Assembly: GCF_964059125.1 (NCBI RefSeq) | Contig: NZ_OZ060395.1 | Location: 237,080-301,079, forward strand | Length of the DNA: 64,000 nt | Origin: Buchnera aphidicola (Eriosoma lanigerum) | Lineage (GTDB): Bacteria > Pseudomonadota > Gammaproteobacteria > Enterobacterales > Enterobacteriaceae | Reading direction: 5' to 3' | Shown: piece after piece, positions 10,393-20,801 of the stretch | Layout of the letters: every line of letters begins with the position of its first letter | Numbering within the stretch: the first letter of the stretch is position 1 | The notes under the pieces: generated by a model | Seen by the model: the letters and a program-made list of their open reading frames with translations, nothing else | Told to the model about the DNA's origin: nothing | Databases searched by the model: none | Translations under genes and position numbers: made by a program

Positions 10393-11699
10393 AATATGTA
10401 TTAATATAAAAATAAATTTTTAGATATAATATATATAATAAATTTAAAATAAAATAAGAAATAAAAAAGTATTTTTATTTTTACATATGTATTTTATATA
10501 TTATATTTAGCTATTGTATCTCTGTTTGATTTAGATATATATATATAATTTTTTTATATTAATATTTAATAGAGTCTATAAAATAATTAATATATTAATT
10601 TTTATTTTAAATAATATGTAGTATAAAAATAAAAATTAATTAAAATTAGTATAGTATTAAATAAATTATGTGAAATGTATTATATAAATAATATTTTAAT
10701 TGTTAATTAAATAGATCATTAAAAATATCATTTTTGTATTTTTTTTGTGTTATGTTATGTATAAAAATATTTAAATAAATTAAAATAAAATATTATTTGA
10801 TATATATGTATATAATAATAGATCAATTTTCATATTTGTCTATGTTATAGAGAATTAGTATTTTAATTTTATTTTATAGTAATTTAATTTGATTCAAATA
10901 TTTTTTTTATTCATACAATCTTTTTTTGTATTGTAATGTTGTTATTGATTATATTAATTAAATTTAATAAATTTAATACATTAAATTTAGTATTTTACAT
11001 ATATAATTTTTTATATTACAATTAATTATTGTAATTATAAATACATAATATTCCAGAATTTAAGATATATATATTTAATATTATCAATAGTTATATGTAT
11101 TAACATTAATTAATATTTATTTACATAAATATTTATTTAAAATAATTAAAATAAGTTTTAATAATATAAAATTATTATAAAATATTTATAATTAAATAGA
11201 AATTTTAGACAGTTGTTAAATAATGTATATTTTTTTGAATGTTAATTTTTTATATTTTTTTTATATTTAGTATTTGTAAAATTTTTAATTATATTTTTAT
11301 TAGTATTGAATTTCTATATATATTAATTTATTAATATATAATAAAATTTTTATAAATATATTTATGATAATTACTATTTTTAATAAATATATATTTTTAC
11401 TGATTTTTTATAATTTTTATTATATACAGTATTATTTTAAATTAATATAAAAAATTTACTAATAATAATTTATATATATATATTATATATGTAATATACA
11501 AATCTTAATTTTTTTTTATTTCTTCATTATATATTAATTTTATATTTTATTTTTATTACTTTATTTAAATATATACATATATGTATAAATTTATTTAAAA
11601 ATATTTTTTTTTGTGTATTATTTTTATTTTTAATATATATAAGATATTAATATAAAAATAAGATAACTATATATATTCAAATGATTGTAAGAAGATAAT
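10393..11699. other. 1.3-kb gene-free gap where dxr and uppS are expected
   Basis: The longest empty stretch in the window and about 90% A+T. No frame stays open for a credible protein on either strand, and no motif of DXR (GSTGSIG) or UppS (IMDGNGRWA) can be read. In E. coli this interval holds dxr, ispU (uppS), cdsA and rseP; other Buchnera, as I recall, keep dxr and uppS here. I read it as the fully eroded remains of those genes plus the bamA promoter. Confidence 0.6.
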
Positions 11700-14135
11700 A
11701 TGATTATGGTAATAAAAAAAATATTAATTATTGTTTTGACATGCATTATTTCTAGTATGAGTAGTAATGTACAAGCAGAGAATAAATGGATTGTTCGAAA
11801 AATTGAAGTTGTAGGTTTACATCGAATACCATTAAATCAAGTGTTAAGTAATATTTGTATTCATATCAATCAACTTATTTCAAAAAAAGATTTAGATAAT
11901 GCTATTTATTCGTTATTTTTAACAAAAAAATTTGAAAATATTAAAGTGTTCCGACTTGATCATACTTTGATTTTTCAATTACAAGAAAAATTGATTATTT
12001 CTCATATCTCTTTACTAGGAACACAAATTCTTTCTATTGATCAACTAAAAATTAATTTGCAAAAGTTAGGAATTATTGAAGGACATTATCTTGATTTATT
12101 TACAATTAATATTTTTAAAAAACAATTAATAAGTTTTTATCAAAAAGTTGGAAAATATAAATTTACAATAGATATTAGATTAAAGATTTTACACCATGGT
12201 TTTGCCAATATAAATATTTATCTCTTTGATGGTTATTTTTATCAATTAAATAAAGTAGAAATAACGGGTACAAAAAATTTTTCTTTAAAAAATATTTATT
12301 CTTTATCACAAACATATCAAAAATTATTATGGTGGAATATTGTAGGAGACAAAAATTATTATCCAAAAATTTTAGAAGATGATTTAAATACTATACAACA
12401 TTTTTATTTTAGAAAAGGTTATATTCACTTTTTTTTTAATTTTATAAAATTATCTAGAGATAATTACAATAAAAATATTTCTATAATGATTGATATACAT
12501 GAAGGTCAACAATATCATATTTCTAATATATTAATAAATGGAAAATTTTCAAATTATTGTACTAAATTTATTCAGTTATTACATTTTCATCCTGGAGAAA
12601 TCTATAATATATTTAAAATTAATAATTTAAAAAGCAAAATCGTAAAAAATATCGTTAATTATGGTTATAATAATGTTCAAGTTGAAATTATTCCTGAATT
12701 TAATGAAAGTAAAAAAACTGTTGAAATACAAATTCATATTGTTCCTGGTATTCGTTATTTTATACATCATGTTTATTTTAAAGGAAATAAATACACTAAT
12801 AATTCAATTTTATTTAATATAGTACATTTAATTCCAGGTGATATTTTTAGGAAGAATGATTGTTATCATGCACAGAAAATGTTAATGAATACTAATTTTT
12901 TTAAACATGTTGATGTAAATATTCATTCTGTTGCTAATGATAGTAGTAAAATAGATGTTGTTTTTAATATAAAAGAAAAACATTCTAGTTCATTGAACTT
13001 TAATTCAGGTTATGGTTTAGAAACAGGTGTAAGTATTAATTTAAATTTAATTCACAATAATTGGTTTGGATCTGGTCAATTATTTAAAATTAATACATTA
13101 AATAATAATTATCAAACTTATGGAGAAATTGTATTAGCCAATCCATATTGGACTAAAGACGGTAAAATATTTACTAATCGTATTTTCTATGATCAATTTA
13201 AAGGAGGTTATAGTCATTTTTCAGATTATATGGATAAAAGATTTGGTTTGAATTCTAGTATAGGATACATTTTAGATAAACATAATCAATTACAGGTAGG
13301 TATAGGATACATACATAATGGGTTATCGTATATTAAATCTAAAGTATTTCGTTTTCATGATTTATTAAATAATTTTAATAAATTTGTACATAAACAACGT
13401 GGAGATAGTGATACAGATGATTTTTCTATAAATTATTTTTTAAAAAATCATTATTTATTATCATCTAATAAACAAATGTTAAAAAATATTTCAACATTAA
13501 CAGGTAAAATTACTATTCCTGGATCAGATAATAGTTTTTATAAATTTATATTAGATAATAATCAATCTGTATTTTTAGATAAATTAAAACATTTTAGATT
13601 GTTATTACATTCTCAATTAGGTATAGGAGATACATGGTTATTAAATAAAAAAATGCCATTTTATGAAAATTTTTATGCTGGTGGTTTACGTTCAGTACGT
13701 GGATTTTATATGAATAGTATTGGACCTCAATTAATTACTTATGATACAACTATGCATTCTTGTATACAAGATAAAAAAAATAGTATTTGTCAAATACATA
13801 ATTTTATTGGTGGTAATTATATGGTAGTTACTAATGTAGATTTATTTTTTCCTAATTTAATTTTTGATAAAATAAAGAAAAATAAATTTAGTACTTCATT
13901 GTTTTTAGATGTAGGTACTGTTTGGGACAGACATTGGAAAAATATGTTTGACTCCAATTTTTGGAATAAAACATTAAGTTATAAGAATCCTAATAAAATT
14001 CATAGTTCTATTGGTATAACGTTAAGATGGAATACTTCATTAGGGAAAATTATTATTTCTTATGCTAAACCTATTGGTAATTACGATAGATATAAAATAG
14101 AAAAATTTCAATTTAATATTGGAAATGTATTTTAA
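11700..14135 (+). CDS. bamA: Outer membrane protein assembly factor BamA
   Basis: Central Omp85-family component of the BAM machine that folds beta-barrel proteins into the outer membrane. The 811 residues match E. coli (810). It has a signal peptide (hydrophobic about residues 7-25, ending near VQAEN), five POTRA repeats over about 28-425, and a C-terminal 16-strand barrel with the signature loop GGLRSVRGF near residue 660 and a final strand ending FQFNIGNVF, with the aromatic C-terminal residue of outer-membrane barrels. Start ATG 11700 follows AAGAAG; a second in-frame ATG two codons later is equally possible. The skp and lpxD genes that follow in E. coli are absent; fabZ is next. Confidence 0.96.
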   Translation: MIMVIKKILIIVLTCIISSMSSNVQAENKWIVRKIEVVGLHRIPLNQVLSNICIHINQLISKKDLDNAIYSLFLTKKFENIKVFRLDHTLIFQLQEKLIISHISLLGTQILSIDQLKINLQKLGIIEGHYLDLFTINIFKKQLISFYQKVGKYKFTIDIRLKILHHGFANINIYLFDGYFYQLNKVEITGTKNFSLKNIYSLSQTYQKLLWWNIVGDKNYYPKILEDDLNTIQHFYFRKGYIHFFFNFIKLSRDNYNKNISIMIDIHEGQQYHISNILINGKFSNYCTKFIQLLHFHPGEIYNIFKINNLKSKIVKNIVNYGYNNVQVEIIPEFNESKKTVEIQIHIVPGIRYFIHHVYFKGNKYTNNSILFNIVHLIPGDIFRKNDCYHAQKMLMNTNFFKHVDVNIHSVANDSSKIDVVFNIKEKHSSSLNFNSGYGLETGVSINLNLIHNNWFGSGQLFKINTLNNNYQTYGEIVLANPYWTKDGKIFTNRIFYDQFKGGYSHFSDYMDKRFGLNSSIGYILDKHNQLQVGIGYIHNGLSYIKSKVFRFHDLLNNFNKFVHKQRGDSDTDDFSINYFLKNHYLLSSNKQMLKNISTLTGKITIPGSDNSFYKFILDNNQSVFLDKLKHFRLLLHSQLGIGDTWLLNKKMPFYENFYAGGLRSVRGFYMNSIGPQLITYDTTMHSCIQDKKNSICQIHNFIGGNYMVVTNVDLFFPNLIFDKIKKNKFSTSLFLDVGTVWDRHWKNMFDSNFWNKTLSYKNPNKIHSSIGITLRWNTSLGKIIISYAKPIGNYDRYKIEKFQFNIGNVF

Positions 14136-14329
14136 TATTTATTTATACATTATATAAATAATATATATTAATCCAATAATAATTTTTTTTTTTTTTAAAT
14201 TAGAATTGTATAAAATATATTGTTATTTTAAATTAATTACATTTATTATTTTAATTAATTTTAATAAAATAAATATAAATTAATATTTCAGTAATAAGAT
14301 AATTAAAATAAAAATTAGAGATCTTTTCT

Positions 14330-14752
14330 GTGAAGATAATATTAGATACAATACAACATAGATATCCTTTTTTATTAGTAGATCGAATTTTAAAATTTAT
14401 TAAAAATAATTTAATTGTAGCTATTAAAAATGTAACGATTAATGAGTCATACTTTCAGGGACATTTTCCAATAGAAAAGATAGTTCCTGGTGTTTTAATG
14501 ATTGAATCTATTGCTCAAACTGCTGGAATTTTTTTATCTAAAAATAATGAATCAACTAAACTTTGTAAACCATATTATTTAGTTGGTATAGATAAAACTA
14601 AGTTTAAACAATTTGTAGTTCCTGGAGATCAAATGATTATTACTGTGGTTTTAGATAAATCAAAAAAAGGATTTTATATATTTAAAGGTATAATTACAGT
14701 AGATAATAAAATGGTATGTAAATCCACATTAACTTGTATGAATTATAATTAA
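14330..14752 (+). CDS. fabZ: 3-hydroxyacyl-[ACP] dehydratase FabZ
   Basis: Dehydrates beta-hydroxyacyl-ACP in fatty acid elongation, upstream of FabI (also in this window). The start is GTG at 14330; the protein has 140 residues against 151 in E. coli, the difference being at the N-terminus. The hot-dog fold motifs are clear: HRYPFLLVDRI, QGHFP with catalytic His45, PGVLMIESIAQTAG with catalytic Glu59, and VPGDQM. It stands in its ancestral place between bamA and rnhB, but lpxD, lpxA and lpxB on either side are gone. So fatty acid synthesis was kept while lipid A synthesis was lost. Confidence 0.95.
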   Translation: MKIILDTIQHRYPFLLVDRILKFIKNNLIVAIKNVTINESYFQGHFPIEKIVPGVLMIESIAQTAGIFLSKNNESTKLCKPYYLVGIDKTKFKQFVVPGDQMIITVVLDKSKKGFYIFKGIITVDNKMVCKSTLTCMNYN

Positions 14753-14864
14753 TATATATATATTTGATAAATATAATTTAATAAATAAAGACTGTTTTAA
14801 GACAAATTTTTTATTTATAATTTTATATTTATATTTTTTATTAAAAATTATATTTCTTATTTGT

Positions 14865-15476
14865 ATGAATTTAATATATATGAATAAATTAAATTTTGTA
14901 GTTAAATCTGAATTGATAGTAGGAGTAGATGAAGTAGGGTGTGGTTCTTTAGTCGGAAATATTGTCAGTGCTGCAGTAATACTAAATTATAGAACTCCTA
15001 TTTATGGTTTGAAGGATTCTAAAAAATTATCAATTAAATCTCGTATGAGATTATCCAAGGAAATAATTGCTAAAGCAAGATATTGGGGGATTGGTTCTGT
15101 TAATATTGAAGAAATAGAACAATTAAATGTTTTTCGTGCTAGATTATTAGCTATGTATCGTGCAGTACAAAAATTAAATGTTTTTCCTGATTTTATTTTT
15201 TTTGATGGAAAGCATGTTCCTAATATTCATATACCTTCTATGTCTATAGTACAAGGTGATAATATGATTCCTGAAATTAGTGCTGCTTCTATTTTAGCTA
15301 AAGTTTATAGAGATACAGAAATGATTAATTTAGATAAAATTTATCCTGAATATAATTTTAAAGATAATAAAGGATATCCTACTCAATATCATTTAAATGC
15401 GTTATTAAAATATGGTCATACAATTTTTCATCGTCGTTCTTTTTTTCCAGTACAAAAATTATTTAATAATAAATAG
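14865..15476 (+). CDS. rnhB: Ribonuclease HII
   Basis: Cleaves RNA in RNA/DNA hybrids and starts removal of single ribonucleotides from DNA. The 203-residue reading has a start choice: ATG 14865 or ATG 14880 (six residues shorter, giving 198 and closer to E. coli). Acidic active-site residues are seen as Asp22-Glu23 (GVDEVG), the Asp in FFDGK, and the Asp in SILAKVYRD. The glycine motif that follows DEVG is GCG (Cys26) instead of the near-universal GRG that reads the RNA-DNA junction. Otherwise it is collinear with the family (LKDSKKLS, EISAASILAKV, HRRSFFPV). rnhA, encoding the other RNase H, is 14 kb away. Confidence 0.93.
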   Translation: MNLIYMNKLNFVVKSELIVGVDEVGCGSLVGNIVSAAVILNYRTPIYGLKDSKKLSIKSRMRLSKEIIAKARYWGIGSVNIEEIEQLNVFRARLLAMYRAVQKLNVFPDFIFFDGKHVPNIHIPSMSIVQGDNMIPEISAASILAKVYRDTEMINLDKIYPEYNFKDNKGYPTQYHLNALLKYGHTIFHRRSFFPVQKLFNNK

Positions 15477-15528
15477 AATTTATTAAAGTGATATTTTTTT
15501 TGAAAATATTGATCATTGGTAAATATTT

Positions 15529-18500
15529 ATGTATAAACCTCGATTTATCCATCTTCGTGTACATAGTGATTATTCTTTAATTCATGGGATATCAAAACCT
15601 GAAGAATTAATTAAGTATGTATCTGGTTTAGGTTTTCCATCAGTAGCTTTAACAGATTTTAATAATTTACATGGTGTTATTAAATTTTATCAAGCTGCTT
15701 GTAACTCAGGTGTAAAACCTATTATTGGTATAGATATTCATCTTAAATCTATGGTTGTTCCGGATAAATTAACTAAATTAACTTTATTAGCAACTAACAA
15801 TCAAGGGTATTCTAATTTAATTATTTTGATTACAAAAGCATATAAAAAAGGTTATTCGGATTCTATTTCTTCAGTTTTTGTTGAACAAGATTGGTTAATA
15901 CAGTATCGAAATGGGTTGATTGTGTTATCTGGAGGAATTTATGGAGATTTAGGAATTAGTTTGATAGCTGGTAAAAAAAAAATAATTTCTGATGTATTAT
16001 CTATTTATAAAAATTATTTTCCTGATAATTATTATATTGAACTAACTAGAACAAATCGTGTTAATGAAGAATTATATATACATCGAGCTAAGTTGATTGC
16101 TTCAATGGAAAGAATTCCTCTGGTAGTTACAAATGATGTTTGTTTTTTACATAAAAGAGATTTTTATAATCATAAGATTCGTACTGCTATTCAACATGGA
16201 ATTCCAATAGATAATGTTTATTTATCACAATTATATACATGTGAACAGTATTTAAAAACTGAAGATGAAATGTATAAGTTATTTATAGATATTCCTCAAG
16301 CATTAATGAATACAGTAGAAATAGCAAAAAGATGTAATGTTACAATTCGTTTAGGTGAATATTTTTTACCTAATTTTCCTACAAAAAATATAAAAATTGA
16401 GGAATTTTTAATTATTAAATCTAAGGAAGGATTAGAAAAACGTTTAGAATATATTTATCCAGATATCAATATTAGATGTAAAAAAAGAAAAAAGTATGAT
16501 GATAGATTAAATGAGGAATTAGATGTTATTAATAAAATGGGTTTTCCGGGTTATTTTTTAATAGTTATGGAATTTGTTAAATGGTCTAAAGATAATAGTA
16601 TACCAGTTGGGCCTGGAAGAGGTTCTGGAGCAGGTTCATTAGTTGCTTATGCTTTAAGAATTACAGAATTAGATCCTTTATTTTTTAATTTATTATTTGA
16701 AAGATTTTTGAATCCAGAAAGAATTTCGTTACCTGATTTAGATATTGATTTTTGTATCAATCAAAGAGACAAAGTAATTGAGCATGTTTCTAACAGGTAT
16801 GGTAGTGATGCAGTTTCACAAATAATTACATTTGGAACTATGACTGCTAAAGCTGTTATAAAAGATGTAGGTCGTGTATTAGGATATCCATATGGATTTT
16901 TAAATAAAATTTCTCATTTAATACCATTAGATCCTGGAATGACATTAAATAAAGCATTATTAGTATGTTCAGAATTAACTGATTTATATCAAACTAATTC
17001 TGATGTAAAAATATTGATTAATATTGCAAGAAAATTAGAAGGAGTGACTCGTAATATTAGTAAACATGCAGGAGGTGTAGTAATATCTCCAACAAAAATT
17101 ACTGATTTTTCTCCATTATATTATGACAATAAAGGAGAGAATCCTATTACACAATTTGATAAAAATGATATTGAGTATGTAGGATTGTTAAAATTTGATT
17201 TTTTAGGTCTTCGTACTCTAACAATTATTGATTCTACAGTAAAAATGATTAATAATTCTACTAAAAATTTAAAAAATCAAAAATTAATTAATATTAATTT
17301 AATTGATTTAAATGATAGTAAGTGTTTTCATGTATTACAAAAAGCTGAAACTACAGGTATTTTTCAGTTAGAATCAAAAGGTATGAAGGATTTAATTAAA
17401 AGATTAAAACCTGATACTTTTGAAGACATTATTTCTTTAGTGGCATTATTTCGTCCTGGTCCATTAAAGTCTGGAATGGTTGATAATTTTATTAATCGTA
17501 AACATGGACTTGAAAAAATATATTATCCTGATAAAAATTGGCAACATGCATTATTAAAACCAATTCTGAATTCAACTTATGGTATTATTTTATATCAAGA
17601 GCAAGTTATGAAAATAGCTCAAGTATTATCTGGTTATACATTAGGTCGAGCTGATATCTTACGGAGAGCCATGGGTAAAAAAAATCCTATAGAAATGTCG
17701 AAACAAAGATTTATATTTCAAGAAGGATCAAAAAAAAATGGTATTGACAGTAATTTATCAATAAAAATTTTTGATTTATTAGAAAAATTTGCTGGATATG
17801 GTTTCAATAAATCTCATTCAGCAGCGTATGCATTAATATCTTATCAAACACTGTGGTTAAAAACATATTATCCAGAAGAATTTTTAGCTTCTGCTATGAA
17901 TACTGAAATAGATAATATAGATAAGCTTGTGATTTTAATTCATGAGGTGTTACGTTTGGATATTAAATTATTATCACCTAATATTAATTACAGTAAATTT
18001 CATTTTTTTGTAAATAATAAAAAAGAAATAGTATATGGTTTAGGTGCTATTAAAGGAATTAGTAAAAATGTTATATTATCTATAATACAATCTAGAGATA
18101 ATAAAGGAATATTTCGAGATATCTTTGATTTATGTGTTCGAATAGATACTAAGCAATTAACTAGTAAAATTATATTAAAATTAATTAAATCTGGATCATT
18201 AGATGTGTTTAAAATTAATAGAGATACATTAGTACATTATTTGGATAATATTATTAAAGCAGCTAATCAATATGTAATAGAATTTAATAATAGACAACAA
18301 ACTATGTTTGGTAATTTTAATAATATTTTTCAAAACATTATGAATAAATCGGTCAAGAACTCTATTCTTTGGTCAGAAAAACAAAAATTATATTTTGAAA
18401 AGGAAACATTAGGTTGTTATTTAACAGGTCATCCGATTAATGAATATTTGTATGAATTATTATATTATACAAAAGGATTTCGTATTCAGGATGTTTTTTC

Positions 18501-19026
18501 AATTACTTATAATAAAACTGTATGTATTGTTTTTGGAATAGTTGGGTATATTAAAAAAAAAGTTTCTAAAAATAGTAATAGTTATTTAATTTTGCAATTA
18601 GAAGATCGATCAAAAAAAATTGAAGTTATTGTATTTTCTCAATTGATAAATCAATATCAAGATATTTTAGTAAAAGATGAAATTTTAATAATTAAAGGTC
18701 ATGTGGTAATTGATCCAATTTCTAAAAATTATAAAATAATTGCAAAAAATATAATGAATTTGCATTCAGCAAGAGAACGATATGTAAAAAAAATTGTTAT
18801 TGTTTTAGACTTGAAAAAAAAATCTAATTCTATTTTAGATGAATTATGTATAATTTTACAAAAATATATAGGAGGAACTGTGCCTATTTACGTTAGTTAT
18901 TCTCAAAATATCACAATATATGATAAATGTTTATTAGGTGTACAATGGAATGTAATTCCAAGTGATAATTTACTGTATGATGTTCGTAATATAATAGGAA
19001 TAAAGTATGTAAAATTAATGTTTTAA
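15529..19026 (+). CDS. dnaE: DNA polymerase III alpha subunit
   Basis: Catalytic subunit of the replicative polymerase. The 1165 residues (E. coli 1160) are collinear from start (MYKPRFIHLRVHSDYSLIHG) to end. The N-terminal PHP domain is followed by the palm with GPGRGSGAGSLVAYAL, catalytic Asp405 and Asp407 in LPDLDID, and the third Asp near residue 559 in KFDFLGLRT. The fingers keep SKHAGGVVIS, FRPGPLKSGMVDNFI and YGIILYQEQVM, then come the HhH/OB region and a clamp-binding-like QQTMFGNF near residue 927, corresponding to E. coli QADMF. No damage is seen. Its proofreading partner dnaQ lies at 29.8 kb. Confidence 0.98.
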   Translation: MYKPRFIHLRVHSDYSLIHGISKPEELIKYVSGLGFPSVALTDFNNLHGVIKFYQAACNSGVKPIIGIDIHLKSMVVPDKLTKLTLLATNNQGYSNLIILITKAYKKGYSDSISSVFVEQDWLIQYRNGLIVLSGGIYGDLGISLIAGKKKIISDVLSIYKNYFPDNYYIELTRTNRVNEELYIHRAKLIASMERIPLVVTNDVCFLHKRDFYNHKIRTAIQHGIPIDNVYLSQLYTCEQYLKTEDEMYKLFIDIPQALMNTVEIAKRCNVTIRLGEYFLPNFPTKNIKIEEFLIIKSKEGLEKRLEYIYPDINIRCKKRKKYDDRLNEELDVINKMGFPGYFLIVMEFVKWSKDNSIPVGPGRGSGAGSLVAYALRITELDPLFFNLLFERFLNPERISLPDLDIDFCINQRDKVIEHVSNRYGSDAVSQIITFGTMTAKAVIKDVGRVLGYPYGFLNKISHLIPLDPGMTLNKALLVCSELTDLYQTNSDVKILINIARKLEGVTRNISKHAGGVVISPTKITDFSPLYYDNKGENPITQFDKNDIEYVGLLKFDFLGLRTLTIIDSTVKMINNSTKNLKNQKLININLIDLNDSKCFHVLQKAETTGIFQLESKGMKDLIKRLKPDTFEDIISLVALFRPGPLKSGMVDNFINRKHGLEKIYYPDKNWQHALLKPILNSTYGIILYQEQVMKIAQVLSGYTLGRADILRRAMGKKNPIEMSKQRFIFQEGSKKNGIDSNLSIKIFDLLEKFAGYGFNKSHSAAYALISYQTLWLKTYYPEEFLASAMNTEIDNIDKLVILIHEVLRLDIKLLSPNINYSKFHFFVNNKKEIVYGLGAIKGISKNVILSIIQSRDNKGIFRDIFDLCVRIDTKQLTSKIILKLIKSGSLDVFKINRDTLVHYLDNIIKAANQYVIEFNNRQQTMFGNFNNIFQNIMNKSVKNSILWSEKQKLYFEKETLGCYLTGHPINEYLYELLYYTKGFRIQDVFSITYNKTVCIVFGIVGYIKKKVSKNSNSYLILQLEDRSKKIEVIVFSQLINQYQDILVKDEILIIKGHVVIDPISKNYKIIAKNIMNLHSARERYVKKIVIVLDLKKKSNSILDELCIILQKYIGGTVPIYVSYSQNITIYDKCLLGVQWNVIPSDNLLYDVRNIIGIKYVKLMF

Positions 19027-19100
19027 AGATATAGATATGTAAAAATTAATAAGACTTATATATTAAATATGTATAATTAACATTGTGTATAAAGTATATA

Positions 19101-20801
19101 CTAGATACATAACTTGATTTTCATAAATTCAATTACTTCGTGTAAAGATATTAAAATATTTTTTGATGTACCTCTTTTATGATATTCAATTTGATTATTA
19201 ATTAAATTATTTTCTCTTATAATTAATTGATGTGGTATACCAATTAAATTCATTTCAGCAAACATTATTCCTGTTTGTTCATTTCGATCATCAAAAATTA
19301 TATCTATTTTTTCTTTAATAAAATTGTTATATATTTCTTTAGCAATGTTTTGTACTAAATATGATTTATTTAAATTAATTGGAATAATAACTATTTTAAA
19401 AGGTGCTAAAATATTTGGCCAGATAATTCCTTTATGATCATGATTTTGTTCAATCGATGCTGCAATAATTCTAGAAATACCTATTCCATAGCAACCCATA
19501 TATATATTTTTTTTCTTTCCGTCTTTTTGTTGTATATTAGCATTCATAAGATTAGAATACTTTGTTTCTAATTGAAAAATATGTCCTATTTCTATACTAT
19601 TTTTTACTTCTAATATACCACTGTGATCTGGACTGATATCTCCATGAATAGTATTTCTTATATCTAAAATTGTAGATTTTTGTAAAATATTTTTCCATAT
19701 ATTATTAATTGGTATTAGATGATTGTTGATTTGAATCCAATTAATTAAATTTAATGTATTAATAACTGATATATCGGTTATTATAGTGTTTTCTTTAAAT
19801 ATATTTTTTACTGATTGTTTAGCTTTTTTAACAAAAGATTCTACATCATTTTTTAATGCATATTCTATTGGTTTTAAAATTATAGAAATATTTTTTACTT
19901 TATTTAAATTAATGGTATGATCTCCTTTTATTATTAATGTTACTAATGATTTGTCTTGTATATAATTATTAGATTTGATTAATATAATTTGTATTATTGT
20001 TTTTAGACAAGGTTTTAATGTATATTTAGTTGTATTAATTGATTCTTGATAAATATTTTGATTTATTAATTGATTGTTTTGTTCTATTGCTGGTGATACA
20101 TCTATGTTTGCTGCATAATTAGATAATGTAGAGCAAACTATAGTATCTTCTCCATGTTTAGAAATTGCTTGAAATTCATGTGAAATATTTCCTCCCATAC
20201 TACTAGAATCTGCTTCTACTGATCGATATTGTAATTTTAATGTTTTAAAAATTTTTCTATAAGTATCATGTATTGTACTATACATTTTTTGTAATGATAT
20301 TTTATCGTTATGAAAAGAATAAGCATCTTTCATAATGAATTCACGTGATCTAATTATTCCAGATCTTGGTCTAATTTCATCTCTAAACTTATTTTGAATT
20401 TGATATAATAACATTGGTAATTGTTTGTAAGAATGTATTTCATTTTTAATAATTTGAGTAATTAATTCTTCATGTGTAGGACCTAATACAAATTGATTAT
20501 TTTTTCGATCAAATATTTTAAATAATTCTTTTCCATAAGTATTCCATCTTCCACTTATATTCCATAATTTATATGGTTGGATAGCAGGCATATATATTTC
20601 TATTCCTCCTATTTTATTCATTTCTTTTTTTATTATTTTTTTTATATTGTTTAAAACACGAATTCCAGTAGGTAACCAAACATATATACCAGATGATATT
20701 TGTCGAATTAAACCTGCTCTTAACATTAGTTGATGACTTGGAATTTCAGAGTTATGAGGTTTGTTTTTCATAGTAAAAAAATTATATTGACTTGCTTTCA
20801 T
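19101..20801 (-). CDS. proS: Prolyl-tRNA synthetase (editing domain appears eroded)
   Basis: Charges tRNA-Pro. The 566 residues (E. coli 572) carry class II motif 1 (RAGLIRQISSGIYVWLP), motif 2 (RDEIRPRSGIIRSREFIMKDAYSFH), motif 3 (GCYGIGISRIIAA) and the C-terminal anticodon-binding domain. The inserted YbaK-like domain, about residues 225-400, which in E. coli hydrolyses Ala-tRNA-Pro, is strongly diverged. The lysine equivalent to E. coli Lys279 (KTVKTLL) is not found: the corresponding stretch reads LKTIIQIILIKS, with Gln271 at the aligned position, and the GDPSPDG loop reads GDISPDH. Synthetic function is likely intact; editing is doubtful. Convergent with dnaE. Confidence 0.95.
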   Translation of the reverse strand: MKASQYNFFTMKNKPHNSEIPSHQLMLRAGLIRQISSGIYVWLPTGIRVLNNIKKIIKKEMNKIGGIEIYMPAIQPYKLWNISGRWNTYGKELFKIFDRKNNQFVLGPTHEELITQIIKNEIHSYKQLPMLLYQIQNKFRDEIRPRSGIIRSREFIMKDAYSFHNDKISLQKMYSTIHDTYRKIFKTLKLQYRSVEADSSSMGGNISHEFQAISKHGEDTIVCSTLSNYAANIDVSPAIEQNNQLINQNIYQESINTTKYTLKPCLKTIIQIILIKSNNYIQDKSLVTLIIKGDHTINLNKVKNISIILKPIEYALKNDVESFVKKAKQSVKNIFKENTIITDISVINTLNLINWIQINNHLIPINNIWKNILQKSTILDIRNTIHGDISPDHSGILEVKNSIEIGHIFQLETKYSNLMNANIQQKDGKKKNIYMGCYGIGISRIIAASIEQNHDHKGIIWPNILAPFKIVIIPINLNKSYLVQNIAKEIYNNFIKEKIDIIFDDRNEQTGIMFAEMNLIGIPHQLIIRENNLINNQIEYHKRGTSKNILISLHEVIEFMKIKLCI

